Shown piece after piece: positions 10,891-21,103 of a stretch of DNA of 64,000 nt. The stretch is from contig CAJINV010000005.1 of the NCBI GenBank assembly GCA_905178155.1, positions 8,595,591 to 8,659,590 on the forward strand, written 5' to 3'. The notes below the pieces were generated by a model. It was not told the origin of the DNA, did no database searches, and saw only the letters and a program-made list of their open reading frames with translations. Numbering within the stretch: the stretch's first letter is position 1; every line of letters starts with the position of its first letter. The translations under genes and the position numbers were made by a program. Source of the DNA: Amoebophrya sp. A120. Lineage: Eukaryota; Sar; Dinophyceae; Syndiniales; Amoebophryaceae.

Positions 10891-11760
10891 TCACAGGAGA
10901 TGACTGGATTGTCTACGTGATGCAAAAGCAGCTTGCGCTGTGGCGCTGAGCATTCCAGCTTCGTAAGTCCATCCGCCTTCATCAAATGCGTCGGCCGGGC
11001 AGAAGACTATACGACTGGCAGCATCTCGCGCACGCAAATAGCGAGAAGCGTAATGCCGTGACTTCGGTTTTGTGTCTGTGCTTTTGGCTGTAGCGATTGC
11101 GGATTGGTTGTCCACCCACAAGATGGCATCATCCAGGGACGGAGATAAGCCGTGCTGCGTTTCTACCATTCTGGTAAGGAGAGGAGCGAAGAAGTCAGCG
11201 AAGTCGTTCTGCTCACTGAGCACAATAGTGTCAGAAGCTGCGACGTACTCGCTTTCCGCCGTCGAATACGCACGCACAGTCTGCCGATTGCTGCGCCAGC
11301 AGATCGGGAAACCGCGGTAGTATATAATCGAGCCGGTGGTAGAACGCATCGTCTTCAAGCAATTCGCGAAACCAGCATCAGAGAACAGGTTCAGACGTGG
11401 CACGTCCCTGCCCTCCGGTACCAACTTCCGATAAATCTCATTGAGCGCCTCTTCTTCCTCTGGACTGTACGATAGTCCCACTTCCTTCGTTGTCAGGAGG
11501 AACTTTATCACTTTCCTACAGGCGTAGGCGATCCTTTTCGTGGCTGGTTTGCTCACGTAGCGAGCTAGAGTGGAAACCGGCACACAAATGTCAGGACGCG
11601 CAGTGGTCGCGATCCATTGCAACGCACCAACTACGGATCTGAGAGGATAATCCTTTAGCTCTTCAAGATCTTCTTCCGTCAGAGCTGACTCGGCAAAATT
11701 CGGAGAACGTACCGGCTTGCCAAGCGTGACAGCGAGCAAACTTCTTAGCAATTTTCTCAA
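10891..11760 (-). CDS. Copia RNase H domain (end of pol)
   Basis: Minus-strand frame holding the RT connection (LRSVVGALQWIATTARPD) and the copia RNase H signature: FSDAGFANC with its catalytic Asp, the GFPICWRSNRQ turn, STAESEYVAAS with the catalytic Glu, and ILWVDNQSAI with a catalytic Asp. It acts in cDNA synthesis by removing the RNA template. Offset by one frame from the RT fragment upstream, so a shift near 11740 separates them. The final residues are followed by the polypurine tract and LTR. Confidence 0.9.
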   Translation of the reverse strand: MRKLLRSLLAVTLGKPVRSPNFAESALTEEDLEELKDYPLRSVVGALQWIATTARPDICVPVSTLARYVSKPATKRIAYACRKVIKFLLTTKEVGLSYSPEEEEALNEIYRKLVPEGRDVPRLNLFSDAGFANCLKTMRSTTGSIIYYRGFPICWRSNRQTVRAYSTAESEYVAASDTIVLSEQNDFADFFAPLLTRMVETQHGLSPSLDDAILWVDNQSAIATAKSTDTKPKSRHYASRYLRARDAASRIVFCPADAFDEGGWTYEAGMLSATAQAAFASRRQSSHLL

Positions 11761-12158
11761 TATACTCCTCCATGGTCACACGCACTGACTTGCGCTCCCT
11801 AGAGTAGTACGCAATCGCCCCAAGGAAGTCGAACTTTTGCCACTCGATACCATTGGAATCGGTAAAGAGCTCGACAGCTATCTCACGCCCGGGGACGCGC
11901 GACAGAGTCTTTTGCAATTCGGCACGAAGTTCAGCAAGATCAGGTCCTGCGATCAAGTTGTCGTCGACATAGACAGCAAGCTTGAGAAACTTTCCTGGGT
12001 GCGATAAACTTGGCTTTCTCCACAAACCAGGCGCAGAAGGACAGGGCTCCCAACCTAACTCGGTCAAGATGCTCTCATACTTCTTGAACCAGGCCCGCGG
12101 TGCGTCCTTTAGCCCATAAAGCGCTTTGTGTAGCTTCACGACTGCCGTCTTGTGCTTT
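11663..12158 (-). CDS. Copia reverse transcriptase, C-terminal half with YVDD
   Basis: Contains KALYGLKDAPRAWF, conserved in copia RTs, and the catalytic AVYVDDNLIAG. The other half of the RT palm lies beyond the GC-rich insertion at 12165-13421. Frame is kept if that insertion is removed with one target copy. Confidence 0.9.
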
Positions 12159-12164
12159 GCTGCC

Positions 12165-13421
12165 TCAGGCAGCCGGCCCGAGGCAATTTCCGCTAGTGAA
12201 ATTTCGTTAAAATGGCGCTAATTCTGGGAATCGTGGGCCGGTTGGTTGGGTGTGGCACCCTTTGGGTGCGCGCCATATTCGGGGCGGAGGGCGCGGCATA
12301 GTGTGGCGCTCCCGCTTTCCGTTTTCCCGGGTGTCGTAAGCTTCCGGGCCGCCTCCCCTGGTTGTGTGTTCTCCCCCGTCCTCTTGGGGGTGGGGGCCGC
12401 TTATCGCTGGGCCCTTTCGCGCGCGCGGCGCCTTGGCTTTTGGTGGTGGCCTGCCCTCGGGTGCTCTTTTCCCCTACCTCGGGGAATGTCTCGGGTCGGG
12501 CCCTTGCCCGGGTCTTCGGTTTTTCTTTGTCCGGCATCTTTCCGAGGGGCGGGGGTCTTTTGGTGTGGTTTGGCTCATAGGGGTTGCTCCTTTGGCCATG
12601 GTTCAAATCCGCCGGGGCCCGGCGCCTTTGCATTTATGGGGGGCGGCGCGCAGCGGGCCCGGCTCTGGAAATCAGGCAGGCGCGAGGCCGGGGCGTTTTG
12701 GTCTTTCAAACACCACCCCGGTCCCGGGCGGTTAATGAAGAGGGTAATCCCGGGGGTAATTTCGGGGGTTAATCTGACCGCAACGAAATCGGGAAGGTTT
12801 CGTTGGTTTTGAAATTAGACCAAAAATTAAACTACAGATTAGACTATAAATTAGCCCACAAATTACCCCAAAAACCCAAGGAGTTAACCTTCCCCCGAGA
12901 GGCAGTCACTCCGCCAGACCATTGGGCTCTCAGTCGGCGCCGTTTGTCCTTAGATGCCCTGCTTTTTCTCGGCAGGCCGGCCGCCCGCAGTTCCCGCCTC
13001 TCGTGGCCTTTGCGTCTTTGAATGGATTCCCCCCGGCCGGCGCCTTTTTCAATTTGCCCCGAAGATTGCAGGGGTGGCGCTCTGGAAACCCACAGACAAC
13101 AGGTCCGCCGGGGTCGTGTTCCGGCCTCCGTTGTGATTTGGCGGAGGCCCTCCACGCGCAGGCTTCGCAGGCTCCTTGGCCTTTCTTCTCTGCCGGGGTA
13201 CCCTTTGGCGCCTTTCCCGGCGCGCGCCTCCCCTTCCGGGGGGCGCAGGGGGGTGCCCGGAGGGCGGCGCCCACGATGACTATGCGCCCCCGGAAATATG
13301 GCGGCAACCCCGGCGCGCTTTCTAGTCGGGCCCCTTTGGCGTCTGCTCTCCTTCGCTTTGGGGATTAGCCAAAAATCAGCCCGGAATTAACGAAATAGCT
13401 TGCCACGGGCCGGCTGCCTGA
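12165..13421. mobile_element. GC-rich 1.26-kb element inserted in copia RT
   Basis: Perfect 16-bp terminal inverted repeats (TCAGGCAGCCGGCCCG at the left, its inverse at the right) and a 6-bp target duplication gctgcc (12159-12164 and 13422-13427). Much richer in G and C than the surroundings. The open frames inside are low-complexity and show no domain. Removal with one target copy restores the RT frame exactly, so it could act as an intron or be a passenger transposon. Confidence 0.85.
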
Positions 13422-13427
13422 GCTGCC

Positions 13428-14979
13428 CAGATGGGTGGCAAGCGGCAATAGACGTCGCGATCTAGCAAGGCATTAAGGAACGCGCTATCGAGATCATGCG
13501 GGATGACGTGATCACCATCTGCGGCTGCAGATACCAGTAGCAGGCGATTAGCTGCATGCGAGACAACTGGCGCGAAGGTGTCAATGTCACCCGATCGATC
13601 AAGATTGCCAAGTACACAGGCTCGAGCTTTATGCGTCCCGTCGCGCTTAACGGTCAGTATGATAGCGATTGGAGGCACTTGCTTCGCGGTAGCTAGCTCC
13701 TCGTCAGAGGCTGGCTCCCACGTCTCATATGCTAGCAGACGAGCTTCCTCCTTGTCAGTCACCTTCTGCCACTTAGGTGCAAGCTCAGGGCCAGGCAATT
13801 TGACAGCCTTCTCAGCGGAAAGATAAGCTTCCCAGGAGTCAGCATTCGTCAACATCGCTATGGCCTCGGCGATCTCCTCACCATCGTCAAGCATGCCAAT
13901 AGCGCTCCAGTTCGCTGCGGCAAACGCCTCTGCGTTCTTCTTCAACTTTTCGAGCTGTGCTTTTGTGCGCCGAGAGCGTTTCTTCTTATCCTTGGCCCCT
14001 TTTGGACGTCCGCGGCCCGGTTTGGAGGTGCGGTTGCCAGCCACAACCCTCGCCGGTGCGTGACGCACCCTAACAGGACTAGAAGACGCTTCTCGAGCTT
14101 GTTCCCCTCCTCCATTGTTGCTCGCTGCGAGGTTCCCCTCCTCAGCTTGCGACAGTATAGGAGCTTCCGGGGACTCTACTGGACCTTCTTCCTCTCTGTC
14201 CAGTGTCTCCACTTGGAGTTCTAAGCCGGCGGTCGATTCCTCCGCGTGCCCCGCCCCATGAACCTCCAGGCGATGAGCCGAACGAGATTGCGAGTCTAGC
14301 CGTCCAAGCGCGGGTGGAACCGGTTGCGATGCGCCGCCTTGGAGATCTTCCAGGTAGTCCATCTGGACGAAGACTCCCTTCGAACTGGGTAGGAGCCGAG
14401 CGATGTTCTTGGCGAGTATATCCTCCCGGGACTTGACATCGCGAGTAGAATACTCGGCCCACCGATGCCCGTCTCTTGTCCGATCGTCTTGAACGAAGGT
14501 GCCCACGAGCCAGCCCGAAGACTTAGGACAAAGCCCGAGAAACACACCTCGACGAAAGGGCGGACTGAGCTTGGGACCTCCTTGTCCATCTCTGTCCGTC
14601 TTGATTTGTTCACGAAAGTAAACAAGACAACCAAAACGCCTGAGCAGGCCAATGCCTTGCTTCGCACTGTTCCTTCCTGTCCTCTTCTCAAGGATCTCTA
14701 TCGGAGTCTCTCCGTCATGCTCTGGCATCTTTGCATATTTATGCGGCAGCCGGTCCCAACAATCACCGCTGTAGACTATGGCATAGGACCACAGACGGCG
14801 ATCGACGTGAACCAACAGTGTGCGGCAGGAGCCGAACAGCGTCCGCATAAAACGTTCGCAAGTTCCGTTTTGCTCTGGATTGTGAGGAACAGTCGGAGCG
14901 TCACAGATCTGCAGCGATTGCATGACCTTGGTCATGTGCTCACACACTGCCCAGAACTGGCTCATTGTCCCGCCTCAGG
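13428..14979 (-). CDS. Copia integrase C-terminal part and N-terminal reverse transcriptase
   Basis: Minus-strand frame beginning in the integrase catalytic core (HNPEQNGTCERFMRTL, whose E before R fits the third acidic residue of DDE). It continues through the GKR-like region (RFGCLVYF, GVFLGLCP) and a Ser/Gly/Lys-rich linker (GRGRPKGAKDKKKRSRR) into the RT fingers with TFAPVVSHAANR and the first palm Asp in HDLDSAFLNALL. It ends at the GC-rich insertion. Upstream, a TGA and frame change near 14980 separate it from the integrase N-terminus. Confidence 0.9.
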
Positions 14980-14981
14980 AA

Positions 14982-15530
14982 TCACGCGACCTTGTCACCC
15001 AAGGACAGTGACCAGTCTGCGCGAATGCCTTTGGTAATGTCTCCCAACTCCTCCACGCAGTCGCTCTCGTACAGAAGAGGCCTGGCAAAACACTTCTTGA
15101 TGGCATCACAGATACCAACAAGGACACAGGTGTGCTTCATGATAGACATGGGCTTCACACCGACACCGAAGTCAAACGCTAATAATTTTAGTGGTTGAGG
15201 TTTATAATTCTCAACGTTTCTTACTTTCGCATGTGGATTCCTCTGTCCTTTAGTTCTATCGCATTCGGGACCACTGACGTTGAGCCCGTCCACATGGAAA
15301 TGTCCAAGACGTCTGTGTAGCTCTAACTTAGTCAAGTAACAACTACTAGTAGATACCTCGGCGACAGACGTACAGACAAAGCCGTCCGCAGCATCTGCCT
15401 CCTGCAGGTCGAACAAGTTGCAACCAAGGATGGGAAGGCACATTCTGGGACGATTCTTTATGTCCAACACGCGGCCGGTACCAGTGTGAGCAATGGTTCC
15501 GCCGGTGCTGTGAAAGGTAAGCAAGCTCCC
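14982..15530 (-). CDS. Copia integrase N-terminal zinc-binding and core part
   Basis: HRRLGHFHVDGL fits the HHCC zinc-binding start of copia integrases, though the usual CxxC partner is altered. KLLAFDFGVGVKPM corresponds to the first DDE Asp region. One frame away from both neighbours, which points to decay by small indels. Confidence 0.75.
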   Translation of the reverse strand, partial: GSLLTFHSTGGTIAHTGTGRVLDIKNRPRMCLPILGCNLFDLQEADAADGFVCTSVAEVSTSSCYLTKLELHRRLGHFHVDGLNVSGPECDRTKGQRNPHAKVRNVENYKPQPLKLLAFDFGVGVKPMSIMKHTCVLVGICDAIKKCFARPLLYESDCVEELGDITKGIRADWSLSLGDKVA

Positions 15531-15924
15531 ATCCTACTTGTGATGTGTTACCTTCACCGAGCCAAGGCGAAATCCTATCAGTGTCCTTTGGTAGATCTTT
15601 GAAATAAACACCATGTCGCAGGTTTAATTGGTTGGGTTGCAGTTCTCCTATAAATCCATCCCGTGCGCCAGCTGTTCCGTTGATGGTACAGCGCCGGCCC
15701 GTGATGTTCTTAAAATCATCAGCGTGCTTTGATAAGTATCTATTTGCACAGCTGTCAACTAGGTTTGCCTGCTTTGCACCTAGGTAGCTGGCTGCACAAC
15801 AATCAACAACAGACAACATAGCGACAGCAGAGTTAACCGAATCTACGAAACTCTTGTAATACACTTCATCCTCCTCAAAATTCAAACAACATCTTCCCCG
15901 TTCCGGATCTTGGTCATCGTCTCC
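15531..15924 (-). CDS. Copia protease region
   Basis: LVDSCANRYLSKH corresponds to the aspartic protease active site (normally DSGA; here the Gly is Cys, so activity is doubtful). Follows gag in the same frame after a single TGA at 15925-15927. Confidence 0.75.
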
Positions 15925-16413
15925 TCAGCTCGTTCCGGGCTTGCCGGATCCCGATCCAGCGCTAGCGTCATGCCAGACCCAGGCACCACCCCAGTCCTGG
16001 TAGACCGTGGGTTCACCGAAACCGGTGCACGCGTTGCCCCCTCCTTTGCCTTTGCCTTTGGGTTTCCCACCCGTAGACGCAGCAGCGGTAGGACACTCCC
16101 ACGCGTAGTGACCACAGTCATAGCATTTGTAGCACTGGGTATTCTTCTTGTACTCCTTGAACTTCTTGTCCTTCTTGCCCTTCCCCTTCTTGCGGGTAGA
16201 AGGATCACCGCCCTGGCTTGCGTGGACTTCGGCGGTAATTTTCTTTTTCAGTTTAGTCTTGAAACGCTTGAGAGTTTTTCCAGACATGAAAGCTTTACCG
16301 TCCTCATCGTTACCACTAGCCTGGGGGCGTTTCTTGGAAGCGGCAGTCTTGTCTTCGTCGTACTCAACCGCCGGGAACGCCTTGCCGAAGCTGGAGTTCT
16401 CCACCTTGTGCTC
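15925..16413 (-). CDS. Copia gag C-terminal part with CCHC zinc knuckle
   Basis: CYKCYDCGHYAWECP is a zinc-knuckle-like cluster with the CX2CX4HX4C spacing, preceded by Lys-rich GKGKKDKKFK and followed by Gly/Lys repeats; it packages RNA. Continuous in frame with the gag N-terminus if the insertion at 16421-17485 is removed. Ends in TGA before protease. Confidence 0.88.
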   Translation of the reverse strand, partial: EHKVENSSFGKAFPAVEYDEDKTAASKKRPQASGNDEDGKAFMSGKTLKRFKTKLKKKITAEVHASQGGDPSTRKKGKGKKDKKFKEYKKNTQCYKCYDCGHYAWECPTAAASTGGKPKGKGKGGGNACTGFGEPTVYQDWGGAWVWHDASAGSGSGKPGTS

Positions 16414-16420
16414 ACCGTCC

Positions 16421-17485
16421 AGGCGGACGGCCCGGGGCGTGGATTCCGGCTATATTCCGGCTATGCATTGGCTAAATTTCTGCGCAGCCCGCGCGGCTTC
16501 CTTCTTCCTTGGGCCTGGGCCGCCCAAGCGCGCGGCGGCACCCTCCTCCCCATGTGTTGGGCAGCCGGGCGGCGGGTGCTTGTCGCGGCTGCATGTGCGG
16601 CCCGCGGCGCTAGTTTTTCGGCAGCCGCCCTAGCCGGGGCGCCGTCCTTGGCCGTTTTAAAATTTAAAAATTCGCAGCGTTTTCTTTCGGAATTTTCCGA
16701 AATTTTGCAGAGGCCGGCCCGCCTGCCCGAAGGAAATTTCTTCCAGAATTCATCCTGTCGCCGCCTGGGCGAGAGGAAAAATTTTAAAAGAAACCTTCGG
16801 CCGGATTCCGGCTAAAATCCGGCTAAATTGAGGATAAATTCCAAAAGAAATTCAGCTAAGTACTCAGCTAAGTACTCAGCTAAGTGCCCGGCTAAATTCC
16901 GGCTAAGTATCCGGCTAAATGTTGGGATAAATGCCGGAACAGGGAAAACGGGAAGGATTTGGGCCCGGGGGCCGTCCGGGCCCTCCGGCCCCCTCCCGAA
17001 GGACCCAATTTAGCAGAGCACTTAGAAGAGTATTTAGAAGAGTACTTAGCAGAGTTTTTTTTGGGGTCTCGACCCGAAATGCGGTCGCGAGTTAGCGAGT
17101 CCGGATGCAATTTAGCAGAGCACTTGCCCGCAGGCCCAGAAGGAATGTCCGGCGTTTTCCAGAAGGGCCTGCTTTGGTGGGTTGTCGGCGTGGCCGTCTT
17201 CGCAATACCGGGGTCGCGGAGTCGGGTCCGTCGCGCGCGGGCCGGGGGCGCTCCGAAGCCGCGCCGCGGCCGGAGTGCGGGCCCCGGGGAGCCCGGCCCG
17301 CCCGCTTCCGTCGTCTACGGAAGAACGGGCCGGAGCCCCAAATCGGAAGGGAGTGCGCCGCCTGGCCGCGCCACGTCCGGAAGTGCGGCCGCGGCCATTC
17401 GGCCTGCGCGCTTCCGGCTTTTCAATTTAGCCAGAAAATAGCGGCGGTTTAGCGCGTTGCCCCGCCCCGGGTCGTCCGCCTGACG
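16421..17485. mobile_element. GC-rich 1.07-kb element inserted in copia gag
   Basis: Inverted ends AGGCGGACGGCCCGGGGCG (left) and its near-inverse at 17464-17481, with flanking accgtcc at 16414-16420 and 17486-17492. Removal keeps the gag frame (AMIKDG to EHKVENSS). Interior has an inverted array of CTAAGTACT-like units around a GC-rich core (16850-17060). Confidence 0.8.
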
Positions 17486-18136
17486 ACCGTCCTTGATCAT
17501 GGCCTGCAGACGGGTCGCCAACTTGTCACCCATCTGCTGCGTCGTCAGCTGGGCACCGTCCTCGACCATGCGCGCGATCGTGTCCTTGAAACCCCTGGAA
17601 AACATCTTGGGCAGGTAGTCTAAGACGTTCTGGACCTGTCGATCTTCAGGAGCACGAGCTAGGTCGGGCGAAAACACCGCAGGGGACTGGTCCATGACGC
17701 GCTTGACCTTGGCGAGGAAGGAAGGCGGGTCCTGAGGTTGGTCGCGGTCATCGAACTTCATCGATTCGAGACACGCAGCGCGGATTTTCTGCTGGGTCCT
17801 GTTCTGCTGGTTGTAATGACCTTCATCACGCAGCTCCAAATACAACTCTCCGGCATTCAGAATGTTGCAACTCGGGCGAGCGTGCAGCCAGGTCTTACAA
17901 GAACCAGTCAAGGACTTCAGCATCGCGGCTTTCAGGTTGCGCCATTTCTGAGCAACCGCCTCAGCCTGTTGACCGACTCCTCCGGGGAGACCGGGCTGAC
18001 CGAGATTGGCGACGACGTTGTCGAAGTACACTCCTAGTCCGAGGCGCTCGACCTCCTCACGGACAGAGCGATCCCATTCGATCCAGCCAGTCGCATCCGG
18101 CAGCTTCGCGGCGATCTCTGCGGATACCGCAGTCAT
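17486..18136 (-). CDS. Copia gag N-terminal part (capsid)
   Basis: Starts with MTAVSAEIAAKLPDATGWIE near the 5' LTR. It is helical capsid-like sequence with a region near LPKMFSRGFKDTI and ends at the GC-rich insertion. Position, orientation and the zinc knuckle downstream identify it as gag. Confidence 0.8.
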
Positions 18137-18205
18137 CTTGTTTTCTTAATGAATCTACTGCCACTAGTGTAAGTAGCACAGATTGGCGTCTAAGTCGCAG
18201 CGCAG

Positions 18206-18771
18206 TGTTGGACTTTGAACACACCTGCCACACTGAGTGACCAAAGCTTCTACCTTCGAGAGGTCTCTAACACGTTCAAGCACTTCAATCTCTCAGCAGA
18301 CAGGGCGAAAGCATCTGGCTGCGTTGCATCCTGTGAAGATTCATCATGCAAGGTTCACCATAGTCATCATTCCATCATCACAGGCTCTGAGGCTCCAGAT
18401 CTCTAGTCATTCTGGGACCTACTTCCCACTCTGTATGGGTGCGATTTTATCAGGGCCGGAGGTCCCTGGTAGAGTTTTTATCTAGGCCGGAGCTCCTTGA
18501 TAAAGTCTTGATCCAGGATTTGGCTAGATTCTGGACCATTCTGAGATCAGCCAAATCGGTGCCGTAGGTAGGAGCCTGCGTAGGGATTTGATCTAGGGCC
18601 CGGGTCCCTGGTAAAGATTTTACCAGGGTCGCCGGTCCTTGATAAAATCCGAACCACGAGAGCCTGATCTACTCAAATTCTTCATCATTTGCATTTGGAG
18701 AGCAGGCATTTCGGGATCTCTGAGAAGCTTCAGTCTTGCGCGGAGGTAGGGTTTAGATCACATGGCCAACA
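18206..18771 (-). repeat. 5' LTR of Ty1/copia element
   Basis: 566 bp partner of 10110-10675, followed on its right by target copy attag (18772-18776). The bases just inside on the minus strand (ctgcgctgcgacttagacg) would be the primer-binding site; the tRNA is not recognised. Confidence 0.93.
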
Positions 18772-18776
18772 ATTAG

Positions 18777-21100
18777 AGCACTACTATTATCGAAGATCGA
18801 GGAACTATAGCTGCAAAGAAAGAAATGCAAATCCTTTTCATCTACAATGCCCGTTCGTGTAACCAGATAGTTTTTTCGAACAAGATTCGGACGCAACGGG
18901 AACGGTAGTGGAGAAGGAGATATCTACTAGAACAACAAGACTGAAACATGTGAGAGGCTGACACCGCCCAGGACGACCAGGTCATCCAGGACGGTAAGTA
19001 GGCTTTGATCGTGACTTTCGGTCTTGATACTCAAAACAATATTTTAAAATTTGCCTCCGCCTCGGTATACAAGAATGTAGAAATTGGGGCGGTATGGTGC
19101 TATATTACAGATCGCCCAACACAGTCGTACAGCACAGCTACCGAATCGCTCACATCAAAAATCGCACTACCACCACTAGCACGTCAAAAAACGCGAAAGA
19201 CCGATGCTACGGGCGCGACCATTCAGATGCGTTTACAAATATTTTTCACAGAAGGGAGAAGCTGAAGGGATATTTTATTTCGAATCGTCGGGACGCGTGA
19301 TTTGTCGGGCAACTAAAACTATATGTACCCAATTCCGGAAAAAAAATGAGCGAGGAATTGTAACAAAGAAATGCAGCAAGCCCCTTCGTCTACAATGCCC
19401 GTGCCAGTTCGTGTATGATTCATTCTATTATCCGCAAGGGCAAGCGTCGCAATAAAGGGCTAGAATTCATCTTGTGGCGGTTGCGAACAATATGCGATGA
19501 CTTCAAAATTTTTCGGTACTACAGCAATTCATCACTAGCTTGCATTACTCATGGGCATAACAAGTACAACTAGCCTTCTTACTCTGAAGATTTCTCCATC
19601 GTGGAGTTTTAAGTTGTTCAACAGCATAGCACCAGTGCGTCTACAACTTCTCGCAGGAGTACTAGACCGCTGGTTGAAATTGAAAACTGAAGGTGGAAAG
19701 TAAAGTATACAAAAGTAGCCATTGAAAGGAAACAAGCAATAAAGTAGTGCGGCCCGACTAAATCTTCTCGAAGATAGAAGTGGACCAGCATGATCGGATG
19801 ATGCTTTAGTATTCAGGTAGAAGTAGAAACAACTAAAACAACATCAACAGCAGCAACAACAACAACAACAACAGCAACCTCCTTTCCGGGTAGTATTACT
19901 TGTACTGTAATTACGCGGGATGTTGATGATGATGAGCAAACGCAAAGAAACGGCTGATAGCGCCTTCTTGTCGTCTTCTGAGAACTTCTGCACTGGCAAC
20001 AAGAAGTAGAGGTACTATCTTTATCCATCATGTTCGAGTTGATGAAGAAGTCGTAAAGAAAAAAAGCCTATTCCTATTGGACGAGGACAACTGTCTCATG
20101 TGTTCTTGTTTTTGTGGTTCGTATTTGTCACAGCGTCGGCCTCGTCGCTGGTTTCTTTTCCAGCGCCGGCTCGAGCGGCTGGGTTTCTGCGAAGTAGATA
20201 CTAGCTCTCGGTGCTGACGATGCTGAAAAAGAAACGATCCGAAACGAAAATAATTTTTTGATGTGTACTCTGTGATGTAAGTAGGAGTCGGTAAGAACGT
20301 AGTGGAAAATTAAAGTTCATCATGCGCAGATGATATTACAGCTTAGCTGCGGACGCAGGAACAAACAGGATCAAAATCGCAAATGCTGTGCTGAAGCGAT
20401 CATCACAGTAGACTTGGACTTACTATATCTATACACGAGGTCATCACAGTAGACTTGGACTTACTATATCTATACACGAGGTCGGTTTGTTGAAAAATAA
20501 AGATTCCGCTTCATCAGGAGGAGTCGGATTTCCGTTTTTCTCTAGTAGGTGGCAAGAATGAAAAAAATCGGTTACATGAACAACTTCAAGTTTATGTTTG
20601 TCGCCGCTGCTGCCTCATAGTCATCCTGCTGATCGTGATCAAAATTAGATAAATGGCGAAGACATGATCAACATCTGACCGGTGCTTTGCAACTTTTGAT
20701 GTTGTGCGAAAGAACCCAAAGCCAATCATGATCTTTTATCTTGTCGCGACTCGTTCACAGCTATCTATTATTACCAACTCGCGCCTCCTGCTCTCACGAT
20801 TTTTCCTAAATTACAACTACTAGTATAATTTTCTCGCACAACACCTACTTTCGGAAGAAACAAAGCACTTACTTACAACGCTGTCACGTAGAAGCAACTA
20901 AGTTCGCTGAGGACCTCATCTTGGACATTCTTCTTCTTCTTTGTTCAGCACGCCTCACGCGCTTCTATTCGTATTCGTAAAACCTTGAGGTCTTCTGCCG
21001 CTGCTCTTACAAATAAACCCTATATCATTTGTACTTTTCTACTAATTGCAAACGCTACACCTTTTAGCTCATCCCCCCTACTGCTTCTACTGAAGGCGAA
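18777..21100. repeat. Left repeat unit continued, no intact gene
   Basis: 18777-19070 and 19560-19770 match 22240-22530 and 22540-22760. The stretch 20085-20200 matches 24025-24120. A CAA/AAC microsatellite lies at 19842-19880, and a perfect 41-bp tandem duplication at 20400-20481. No gene recognised. Confidence 0.7.
20400..20481. repeat. Tandem duplication, 41 bp x 2
   Basis: tcatcacagtagacttgg... is repeated without change; related single copies occur near 29300 and 41660. Confidence 0.9.
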
Positions 21101-21103
21101 GAC

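Larger units (their letters stand above)
10110..18771 (-). mobile_element. Ty1/copia LTR retrotransposon, complete but decayed
   Basis: Two 566-bp LTRs, a 5-bp target duplication (attag), and on the minus strand the order gag (zinc knuckle), protease, integrase, reverse transcriptase, RNase H, which is the copia order. The reading frame is broken by an in-frame TGA between gag and pol, by shifts near 15530, 14980 and 11740, and by two large GC-rich insertions (12165-13421 and 16421-17485). The repeat unit at 21900-22560 preserves an uninserted version of the site. LTR similarity suggests moderately recent insertion. It is unlikely to be autonomous now. Confidence 0.93.

Noticed and set aside
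12560-12620. A tRNA-like GGTTCAAATCC T-arm motif in the GC-rich element
   Set aside because: No matching acceptor stem, D-arm or anticodon arm could be built around it.
12193-13375. Open frames of 100-190 codons in both GC-rich elements
   Set aside because: High G and C content removes stop codons. The peptides are Gly/Arg/Pro/Ala low-complexity and overlap on both strands with no domain.
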